DNA of 37,500 nucleotides, taken from contig RPFO01001426.1 in the NCBI GenBank assembly GCA_009746045.1, positions 50,001-87,500 on the forward strand, in the 5' to 3' direction. This stretch comes from Mesostigma viride (taxonomy: Eukaryota > Streptophyta > Mesostigmatophyceae > Mesostigmatales > Mesostigmataceae). Under the pieces are notes generated by a model. The model did no database searches, was not told the origin of the DNA, and saw nothing but the letters and a program-made list of their open reading frames with translations. Shown here one piece after another: positions 29,711 through 37,500 of the stretch; the first letter of the stretch is position 1; every line of letters starts with the position of its first letter. Made by a program: the position numbers and the translations under genes.

Positions 29711-30473
29711 TTAATTAATTAATTAATTAAACTCGTGCTCCCGTTGGGGAGTCACGGAGCACCGAAGTGCTTTTAATCCCTGTGTGTACACAACAGGAGA
29801 AAGGGCAGAGACCCCCAGTCTCCTTCATGCCAAAGGCATGCCACAGCTGCATTCGGGCACGTTAGCTAAACGGACACGCTATCGATCCGGCAATCTGTGG
29901 GTGCAATAAGACCCATGTGAGCATGGCATAACAAGGAGCGTGGGCGAGTAAACTGATCATAGCCAAGACGTAGCATGGCTGTACAACAAGGACTAAGCTA
30001 AGGCTACATGGCTGGTTGTGTACCGTGCGTTAGCGGTGCACGTGACTAGGTATGTTGGCGCGGCTAGGCAAACGTTCTAAGCATGGCTGCCATGGCGGCA
30101 GTGACTACCAATGGATACAAGCTAGGGCTATTAGCTAGTCTAGCCCGCGGGGGGCGTCCACATCTTGTGGTTGATCATCAGGTCCCCGCCCCTCCAGTAC
30201 ACCTTGGGCTTCTGGGGGTCCTGCTTGTGGCGGAGGTACTCCGGCCACAGGTCGCGTCGCTGCTGCTGCTGAGCGGGGGTCAGGTCGTTGTCCAGCGTCC
30301 AGGTGAGGTGGTGCAACCGCTTGCGACGAGAGAGGAACCGCTGCTTGTCCTCACGGGAGGGGAAGGTGAGCAGAACTGGTGGGGGAGCCGCCTTGTCCCG
30401 TGAGTGGGGAAGTCGGTGACACCCACGCAGTTCTACCTACCAGGCCCATGAGGGTAAGGAGCTGGTCCTTGCT
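29711..30473 (-). mobile_element. Second ORF1-only LINE, 5'-truncated
   Basis: On the minus strand this copy has an ORF1 C-terminus (from about 30473), stop at 30140, about 390 bp of 3'UTR, the hairpin CTCCCCAACGGGAG (plus 29738-29751) and a TTAA tail (29711-29730). The layout matches 3197-5232, with no ORF2 between ORF1 and tail. ATAAGCTA at 29703-29710 and 30474-30481 may be its target duplication. Confidence 0.65.
30140..30435 (-). pseudogene. LINE ORF1 C-terminal fragment
   Basis: The minus-strand frame reads VELRGCHRLPHSRDKAAPPP, VLLTFPSREDKQRFLSRRKR, WTLDNDLTPAQQQQRRDLWP, then VYWRGGDLMINHKMWTPPAG and stop. It aligns block by block with the ORF1 at 3735-4000 (LDMSAVRLPRARGKAGPAP; FTLDDDLTLAQQQRSRELWP; VYWRGAVIHVDHKPW). 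A frameshift near 30430 separates it from an upstream KDQLLTLMGLV segment. Confidence 0.75.
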
Positions 30474-30649
30474 ATAAGCTATGCGTCAGCCTACCTATGG
30501 TATTGCACTGGTTGTATTGCACCCACAGTGTTGCGCCCTGGCACCATGCTGTGGAGAGAGCGCTCTGTGGCCTGCCCACTGGCGGCAGTGAGAGAAGCTA
30601 TAGGGCGCCCTCCCTCCTTCTCGCTGTGTACATAGGGTTGAAGGTTTCT

Positions 30650-30716
30650 TTACTCTGTATTGGCACCCACGTGACGCAGTCACGTGCTTATAATTAATTA
30701 ATTCATTAATTGCTTC
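30650..30716 (+). mobile_element. CACGTGAC-type LINE 3' end
   Basis: Perfect hairpin CACGTGAC-GCA-GTCACGTG at 30668-30686 followed by a TTAA-type tail (30687-30713). No coding part is attached. Confidence 0.65.
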
Positions 30717-31085
30717 TCTCACTGCCACATGCGGGCAGGCGCCATGCACAGAGGACTCTCTCTAGGCATCGTGGTGCAGGCACAACTGTGGGTGCGATAT
30801 GCAAGAAGTAGGCTGGCACCAAGCGGATTCCATGAAGGTGAGCTTCGGTCAAGACGTAGGCCGAGGCACAAGCTAATTATAGGGTGTCTCCTTGATGATA
30901 GCTACCCACCCTAATATTAGCAACCCTAGCTGCAAGTAGAAGCTAGATAGTCATCAATCATCCTATTCCATTTCTGGACATCCCACTGAGGACTTGTGCT
31001 CATGTGATGCAGTTGATCTACGTATAAACTAATTAATTTACCACCCTCACCAGATGGCCTGTGACTCCTTGTCAAGAATATTCTC
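30717..31085. other. Spacer with a further LINE 3'-end relic
   Basis: CCCACTGAGGACTTGTGCTC at about 30981 continues ATGTGATGCAG and reaches a short TAATTAATT at 31028-31037, a decayed copy of the CACGTGA-type module. No gene seen. Confidence 0.4.
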
Positions 31086-32881
31086 TTCTATTCCCACTAT
31101 TACCAATCCACCAACATTTGATTAAAACAATAAGTGGGCAATTACAGAACCCATGAGTGAGCCTGCCACGCTGCACCCATTTCATGATTGATTGTAGTTC
31201 TCGTTACCCTAGAAACAAACACAAGAAGAGGGAGGGGGGGCGGGACAAGAAAAAGAGACCTAGAACATCGTGCAAATGGCACTTTAGGGCGGCGTAGCCC
31301 GGGCTCGCCTCATGAGCCGTCAGCAACAGTAACTTAATTGCTACTTAACTTAACGAACTAGAAATGGCCATACAAAACTGGCCAACTAATTCTAACTCAT
31401 GGAACCGGTCCAGCCCAAGGCCCACCGTCCCGTAGTACCACTCACATAGCGGCGTTCATTCTCATCTGTTATAAAGAAACTACGTTCAGAGAACACCGAT
31501 TCTATTCCCACTATTACCAATCCACCAACATTTGATTAAAACAATAAGTGGGCAATTACAGAACCCATGAGTGAGCCTGCCACGCTGCACCCATTTCATG
31601 ATTGATTGTAGTTCTCGTTACCCAACCCCCCTTTCCTGGTGCTTTATCTCCAAAGCTCCGCCAACCACTTTCGCTCAGTGGCTCTCGAGGCTGCCCTGCC
31701 GCAACGGTCACGACCATTACAATCGCCGGCGGCTGTAGCGAGCCTCATGCACGATAACCCTTCGCAGGGCCCCCCCCAGCCTTCCACCCTCGGCCAGTAA
31801 AAGAGGGTGTTGAATGTGCACGCAAAGACAAGGAAGAAGACGCCTCGTTTAACGATCACGGACCTCCCTCAAAGGCCAGTGCCGCCCTAACGTGACGACA
31901 ACTTGTAGGACGTCACCCGATGCCACCATATCTCGATTACTGTCAACGTTGTCACCTGGGGGAGTAACTTTCCATATTTCAGGTTTTAGTTGATGAGCAG
32001 GCTCTCATCACACACCCCAGCGGCCGATAAAGCGCAAGCGCAACTGGGCCGGCCAAAATATTTGGTCCTGCCCGGCCCAGGTCCGTCTGTTAAACTGGCC
32101 CCTTAAGTCTCGGTCTGAATCGAAATATTGCATAATTCCGGAATTCGTCCCCACCACATTCCCGAGACCTCACGCACCCATAAGAGCGGATGCTGGTAAA
32201 TATTTTTCTACTTACGCGAGGGCCGACAGACTTGTCGTCCATCACAATGCCCACTAAAAGTAACCCGACCACCCTTCCTTCGGCAGTCAGCAGTCAGGAA
32301 CTGCAACCCTGCTGCGACATTCCGCAGCAAAGCGGTAGGCACTGCAGCGTGGCACGGAAATCTTACTCATGGTTTCAGAGTTCCGTACAGGTGCCACGCG
32401 CAGGCAAACGCGAAGTATTTTATAGTCTCTCGTCGGCCAAGAACCCAGCTGCGGGGAGAAAACCGACGAGGGTAATTAATTTCTTTTTCACAGTCACGTG
32501 ACTGTTCAAGCTATGTCAGTCACGCGCCATCTCTAATCGGCCACCGCCAGCCAAAAGGCTGACGCGATTAGGGCAGCATTAAATTTCTTGTAATCCGCCA
32601 TACCCATACCCCATACATCCGATTACAAGAAAAAGAGACCTAGAACATCGTGCAAATGGCACTTTAGGGCGGCGTAGCCCGGGCTCGCCTCATGAGCCGT
32701 CAGCAACAGTAACTTAATTGCTACTTAACTTAACGAACTAGAAATGGCCATACAAAACTGGCCAACTAATTCTAACTCATGGAACCGGTCCAGCCCAAGG
32801 CCCACCGTCCCGTAGTACCACTCACATAGCGGCGTTCATTCTCATCTGTTATAAAGAAACTACGTTCAGAGAACACCGATT
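31086..32881. repeat. Unequal tandem duplication of an unknown unit (A-B, A'-B')
   Basis: Segment A (31086-31209) equals A' (31500-31623), and segment B (31245-31501) equals B' (32625-32881), with no differences noticed. B runs straight into A'. The simplest reading is two head-to-tail copies of one unit: 31500-32881 (1382 bp, with about 1 kb between A' and B') and 31086-31501 (416 bp, with only 35 bp between A and B). Inside the long copy, TTTCTTGTAATC (32584-32595) and GATTACAAGAAA (32621-32632) form a 12-bp inverted repeat at the B' edge, and CAGTCACGTGACTG (32491-32504) is a palindrome. No ORF with family features is present. Confidence 0.8.
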
Positions 32882-33772
32882 AATTGGAATTACCAAAAGT
32901 ATATACACAATGTAAAAATGCGAGCAAAAAGATATACCCTATGTGTGCGCATGGACTAAACATGAAACGCAATTGCACTAGGCATGCATGAAAGGCAACT
33001 GCTTAAAATAAAGCTAAACACTCATGGATTCAGGCAAAACACAACTATTTATGTGTGCCGGCATCATGCATGCTTGTCTGCACATGCACACACACACATA
33101 TATACATATGTAACCACAGACATGTGCATGCATACGCACACAAGCAAAGTAATGCATACATGCAAGGATGTAAGCAAAGGTTGTGCGTACGCGTGGTAGT
33201 CTCAGGTTACATGCACTAATGGGTGAGCTGCTGATTAAAGCTAAGCGCATTCAGGCATGCATGTACGATGCTTTCCTTTCTGGAACTGCAGGAACACAGA
33301 CAAGGTTTTGACGTACAGTCTCATCATCTGGACACTTTGAATGAGACTGTACGTCGAAACCACATACGATGTACTCCGTGGCATGCCTATCGGCGCATGA
33401 CACACGAGTACTTCCTCACATATGATGTGTTGCAACATATATGCAATATTTACACTAACCCGGGCAGATTACGCATTCATTTGGTCCCAGCAGCTGCCAT
33501 ATGGGGCCAACGATAGCTGGCGAAAGGCGCATGACCCTTGGCTGTTCCATGGACTGCGTAACTTGCCACAACACCATCCATATCAGGCAGGAGGACTTCA
33601 ATTACTGGCAAAATACGACTTCAGCTGACCCATAGCATCCGAGTAAGCATGAAGTCTTGCCTGCTAAGACCATGCTTCCCAGCTCGTGAGCAGAAGTAAA
33701 ACCGCCTACTCTTCAGTAGCGGACGATATAGCACGACTTATGCTCACGTGAGCAGAAGCAAAAAAATGCCAA
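32882..33772. other. 3' flank of the ZNFX1-PARP gene with a strong hairpin
   Basis: The region contains CA/TA microsatellite-like sequence (33085-33110), the 21-bp stem at 33304-33361, and minus-strand TGTAA signals at 33454-33450 and 33211-33207 that could end the upstream minus-strand transcript. No ORF with family features. Confidence 0.4.
33304..33361. other. 21-bp stem, 16-nt loop hairpin
   Basis: GGTTTTGACGTACAGTCTCA+T (33304-33324) pairs with 33341-33361 along all 21 positions, with one mismatch that is G-U on one strand's RNA. The loop is 16 nt. Pairing stops abruptly on both sides. Confidence 0.8.
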
Positions 33773-33862
33773 GTCCTCAGCAATGGACGATATAGCACGG
33801 GAGTCCTCAGCAGTGGACGATATCCCACGGGAGTCCTCAGCAGTGGACGATATAGCACGGGA
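33773..33862 (-). repeat. 30-bp repeat, 3 copies, covering the PARP stop codon
   Basis: Units 33773-33802, 33803-33832 and 33833-33862 (GTCCTCAGCAGTGGACGATA + TAGCACGGGA) include the last eight codons and the TGA of the PARP ORF on the minus strand. A partial fourth copy is at 33719-33735. Confidence 0.9.
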
Positions 33863-36800
33863 GCACTTGGTCCGTGCTGAAGACCACCGCGATGTTGTTG
33901 TTAAAATACGAGTGCGCGCCGCTAGACCTGTCGTGCGGCACCGCCGTGGATTTCCCCAACAGCGTGCGGCAGAACAAGATCGCGCCACAATTCGCGTACC
34001 CAAGCGCGGTAGTCGGGTCCCCCCCCAGGTACACGCCCGTCCCTAGCGCGGTGCCATGACGAACAGGCACACCCTGGCCCCCAATCAGCAGCCCCTGACG
34101 GACGATGCTCTCAAGGTTTGTCGCCGCCGTGCCGTGCCACATGAGCAGCTCCTCAGGGTACCCGGCGTCGAACAGCAGCTCCTTCTTGCTCTGGTAGGCG
34201 GCCATAAGTGTGGGGTTGAGCACCAGCTCCACCCGGAGGATGTGGGTGGCCGGCAGCACCTGCCGCATGTGGCGCGCAACCCAGTCAAAGTGCTCGCGCA
34301 GCAACGGGTCACGCTCGTTGGCGAGGATGTCGACGCGGCGGAAGGAGGTACCGCGCGGTAGCTCGGGCGCGGCGATGGGTATCCCCGCGCGCATGCCTGG
34401 GTGGTGGCGGCAAGTTGGTGGCGGCAAGTTGGTGGCGGCAAGTTGGTGGCGGCATGTTGGTGGCGGCATGTTGGTGGCGGCATGTGGGCGGCGGCATGTT
34501 GGTGGCGACATGTTGGTGGCAACATGTTGGTGGCGGCATGTTGGTGGCGGCATATTGGTGGCGGCATGTTGGTGGCGGCATGTTGGTGGCGGCATGGGAT
34601 TATCATTACCAGGGGTGGGTGTGTAGTTTGTGGCACATGTTGCAACACAGTATAATATAAGTTAGAGAGCTTTCCTGGCGAAAGAACCCCCCATAATCAG
34701 CGGTCATCTTTGCAAAGTGTAATGGAGATGACGTTTGTGCGGGGCAGAGTGCCTGAGGCATGCAGGGTGCACACATGCAAGACGCAGCACTGCCACTAGT
34801 CGCGGCGATGCATGTAACGTACATGGGATGGCATAAGAGAGGCATAGGCAGCGGTTGTCTCCTTGATAGGCAGCGGGTGGGGGACGCGTGATCTTAGTGA
34901 GGGAACTTGAGCAAAGCAACCACCTCAATAAGTTGGCGCTGTGTTGCTCATTGCTGGGGCCACTGTACCTGCGTGAGGTCGGAGGCGGCCACAGACCATG
35001 CCTGCATGCAGTCTGCATGCATGGTTCGCTGCGGACAGCATCCAAGCTACTCCAGATTGCACACACATGGTTCACTATACCGCCACTGCCGCCGTCAACC
35101 TTGTCACCTCATTTGCTGCTGGTAAAATCCTCTTGTAAGGTTTGTCACAGCGGTGGAACCTTTCATGTGCAGGGACCTATCATTCAGTTGCGGTATCCAA
35201 CAAACGAGGCCCACTGAGCAACTCCAGATAGCTGGCACCATGAACATGGCTTGCATGACAAGCTCAGCCACAGTTTGCCTACAGCCTGACCGTGGGCCAC
35301 AGTTGAAGCCTCCAAGTTGATGGCCATTGGCACGCCTTCCATGCTCTTCATGCCTTTCAGGACCCATCTCTCACGGTGTGCCCATTCAATAATCTTCCCA
35401 CCATCCAGGCTGTGGAGGAAATAAAATTGTGCCCTTAACACCAAGTGAAGGGGGGTTAGAAATCTCAACGCACGACTACCTGGCTGGTCCCACGCAGGGT
35501 TGGCCGCGCCATCCAGGTTGACGAAGCGGTTGCCGGCCTCCAGCTGGTACTGCGACCCCCCGATAAAGGCTTTGCACTCGGGGCACCTTGCGCGCTCCTG
35601 CGCACCGCCGCAGTTGCCTGCGTGGGGGGGAGGAGGGACGCATGAGCGCACAACCATCATGCACAGGCATGGTCATGTCGCTTTCATGCTTGCTTGAACG
35701 TGGGCAACCACGTACTCAGACGCGTACGCAAGCAAGATACTGATACCGGCCCACTGGTGGCGCACCGACTCTTGGGTCTATCGTTGCATGATTCCCAAAG
35801 CAAACCATGCAACAAAACAAATCATGCAACAAAGCACATCACTCAACAAAGCAAATCATGCAACAAAACAAACCGTGCAATAAAGCAAACCGTGCAACAA
35901 AGCACATCATGCAACAAAGCAAACCATGTGGTTGCATAGCGACAACCAAGAAAGCATTAATACCACGAGATGCATCAGCCATTGGGCCACGTACCGATGA
36001 AGTAGGGGTGTCCCTTTGGGCAGACGAACCAGTGTCCCTGCGCGATGCTCATGCCCTGGTCGCCCGCCATGGCCGCCACCACCATGGCCATCTCTTGCGC
36101 TGTCACCACTCCTGCCATTTTCTTCTTGATGCGGTTGTACAGACACAGCATGCGCTTGATGTAGCCGTTGTAGCTGGGAGGGGCAGAAGAAAGAGTACGA
36201 GTTGGAATTTTTACGATAGCAAGGGAAAAATAATTAAGCCCTATTATACGAGGCCAAAAGCATGCCATAGACGATAAGCAGTTGAGCATGAACGCCCTTG
36301 CTTGGCGAGCAAATGTGAAGCGCTAGTTCTATAGAGAAGACGGTAGGCCAGACATGCACCGCGAATCCAACTCAAGAACAATAGAGGTGTTCTGTAGTCT
36401 GTTTCATGTACGTATGACTCTGGATTATGCCACGGGTCTACGTTGTGCTCTCTCAAACGATATTCCGCCCGACACAAAGCAGGAGCACCCACCGCATGGC
36501 CGTGCGCACCCGCGAGCGACACTGCTTTAGGGTTCAGCTACTAATGTGCTCTCTCTCTCGTGCGGTTGCTACCGACACGCATCACGCAGGAGCACCCACC
36601 GCATGGCCGTGAGCACCCGCGTGCGACACTGCGGGCACTGCAGCAGCTTCACCGCCGTGGGGGCTGCATCGCCGGCCGCCCGCCCGCTGCTGGCGCCTGC
36701 GCCGCCGCTGCTGCTGTCGTTGCCACTACCCGTGCCTCTGCTGCTGCCGCCACTGCCACTCCCGGTCTCCGCGGCTCCCGCCTCCCCTTCCTTCCCGTGG

Positions 36801-37153
36801 CACTCGGACGCCACGTAATGGTCCAATGTGCCTACCAGGAAGACATGGCCGCACTCTGGCAACTGGTACAGCAGCTGGTCAGAGGGAAGCACCCGCGTGG
36901 CCCCCTTGGCCTGCCTCGCACCGGCTGCCGCTTTGCCCTTGCTGCGGGTGGTGACGCCCTGAGGTGGCACGACACTTTCACCCTTGCCCCTGCCCCTGCC
37001 CCTGCCCCTGCCCCCTCGCCCTGGCTTGCCTGCCTGTCGGGTGGAGTTGACCAAGTCGCTGTGCCGTGCCCTCGCTTCGTCCTCCTGGTCGCGGTACTCC
37101 TCGAATAGCTCTCCCAGGGGGGTCAGGGAGAGCAGATCCACCACCCCACGCAC
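33837..37153 (-). CDS. ZNFX1-like RING/RZ zinc-finger C-terminus fused to a PARP catalytic domain (5' partial)
   Basis: Exons (minus): 37153-36600, 36173-35995, 35617-35480 and 34396-33837 (stop TGA 33839-33837). Junction phases 2,1,1 all keep frame; donors are GTGGGT, GTACGT, GTAGTC. 476 residues are visible. Exon one reads GVVDLLSLTPLGELF, a Gly/Arg stretch, then a RING-like pair split by a Gly/Ser loop: LPECGHVFLVGTLDHYV ... LLQCPQCRTRVLTAMR, joined to YNGYIKRMLCLYNRIKKKM. Exons two and three give an RZ finger: GHWFVCPKGHPYFIG-NCGG...RCPECKAFIGGSQYQL, then NLDGAANPAW. This order is that of the ZNFX1 C-terminus. Exon four is a PARP domain: LLMWHGTAATNLESI (His), GTGVYLGGDPTTALGYA (Tyr), ending QVLPCYIVHC. 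The third catalytic position, Glu in PARP1, reads Cys, suggesting mono-ADP-ribosylation or inactivity. ZNFX1 proteins are RNA helicases of antiviral and small-RNA pathways; the helicase part would lie right of the window. The PARP exon could be a separate gene starting at Met 34394; frame-matching splice sites favour fusion. Confidence 0.75.
34402..34597. repeat. 14-bp GGTGGCGGCATGTT array in the intron before the PARP exon
   Basis: About 14 units with GGCAAGTT, GGCGACATGTT and GGCATATT variants, directly abutting the acceptor of the PARP exon (AG at 34398-34397). Confidence 0.95.
34598..35479. other. Intron between the RZ-finger and PARP exons
   Basis: The 1083-bp intron (35479-34397) holds the 14-bp array near its 3' end. 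No additional exon was recognised, but a short linker exon cannot be excluded. Confidence 0.5.
35805..35935. repeat. 17-18-bp repeat in the RZ intron
   Basis: About seven units of CATGCAACAAA(A/G)CAAAT with variants, in the intron between the two halves of the RZ finger. Confidence 0.85.
36445..36634. repeat. About 105-bp tandem duplication over the RING-like exon donor
   Basis: 36445-36524 and 36546-36634 share GTGCTCTCTC, then CAGGAGCACCCACCGCATGG and CCGT(G)...ACCCGCG.GCGACACTGC. On the minus strand this is the last 34 bp of the exon plus the donor GTGGGT and downstream intron. The lower-coordinate copy is intronic. Confidence 0.8.
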
Positions 37154-37500
37154 CTGCATGCGCCATGCCGTGCATGCGGGGATCAACATGCAGCGGCCAG
37201 TGGGTCTAGGGTAAATACATAATGGAATAAGCAACATATTGCAAGCGGGGATGAACATGCAGCGGCCCGTCTAGGGTTACTATTCACATTTTTGAATAAG
37301 CAACATAGAAAAACAGAGGGTTTATGTATAGCAGCATGCTCTAGGTCGAGTGCTTCTTGTGGAACGGAGCTAGTATTCGGCGACCGCGACAACCGCTGTG
37401 CAAACCTGCTGGCTTCCCACCTGCTGGCACATCCCTGCCACAGCGCCCATCCCCCCTTCCTTCCCACCCCCGAACACTGCATTTCTATGATCCAACAAAA
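37154..37500. other. Upstream intron of the ZNFX1-PARP gene, to window edge
   Basis: The acceptor CATGCAG at 37160-37154 opens the first visible exon. Nearby, ATGCGGGGATCAACATGCAG and CAAGCGGGGATGAACATGCA (about 37173-37262) are a short direct repeat on the plus strand. No further exon was recognised. Confidence 0.4.

Noticed and set aside
31245-32881. LTR element with 257-bp LTRs (segments B and B')
   Set aside because: No TG...CA termini, no primer-binding site and no target duplication were seen. The A/A' repeats show a tandem duplication instead.
34309-34648. His/Thr/Pro-rich minus-strand ORFs upstream of the PARP exon
   Set aside because: They read the 14-bp intronic array (PPTCRHQHAATNM) and stop being open at its edge.

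Overview
The window is nuclear DNA of a photosynthetic eukaryote, most likely a chlorophyte green alga of the Chlamydomonas/Volvocales type. Genes are split by GT-AG introns (36 bp of exon can sit next to kilobases of intron), coding exons are GC-rich, and two genes serve the chloroplast: a Ycf49-like (DUF2499) protein and CCB2, a cytochrome b6 heme-attachment factor. Introns and spacers are crowded with minisatellites. The retroelements (LINEs with TTAA-type tails and a Penelope-like element with an N-terminal GIY-YIG domain) also fit green algae. The species cannot be named from the sequence alone.

Layout. 1-1109 (+): the last two exons of the Ycf49-like gene. 2.2-12.3 kb: a nested transposon graveyard. 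In order it holds a LINE ORF2 3' fragment (-), a full-length ORF1-only LINE with target-site duplications (-), a truncated sister copy (-), a tRNA-like dimer repeat, a LINE reduced to 5'UTR plus 3'UTR (+), a second ORF2 fragment (+) carrying a hAT-type MITE, and a 4.75-kb Penelope-like element with an intact 1018-residue ORF (-). The Penelope-like element is inserted in a LINE 3' end and flanked by an 8-bp duplication. 13-14 kb: a pentanucleotide array and a 57-bp minisatellite. 14.6-21.5 kb (-): a seven-exon gene for a proton-pump-interactor-like coiled-coil protein with a C-terminal membrane anchor. 24.2-29.2 kb (+): the six-exon CCB2 gene. 29.3-31.0 kb: LINE 3' ends and a second ORF1-only LINE. 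31.1-32.9 kb: an unequal tandem duplication of an unknown unit. 33.8 kb to the right edge (-): the 3' part of a gene that appears to join a ZNFX1-type RING-like and RZ zinc-finger C-terminus to a PARP catalytic domain. Its 5' part lies outside the window.

How parts relate. The four host genes share no obvious pathway beyond the two plastid genes. The PPI-like and CCB2 genes are divergent, with about 2.6 kb between their start codons. The strongest candidates for novelty are the ZNFX1-PARP fusion, the ORF1-only LINEs with conserved 3'-terminal hairpins, the intact permuted Penelope element in its reconstructable empty site, and a recurring pattern in which short tandem duplications straddle exon borders. 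All exon models were built by eye from splice consensus, reading frame and remembered family motifs. No database search was possible.
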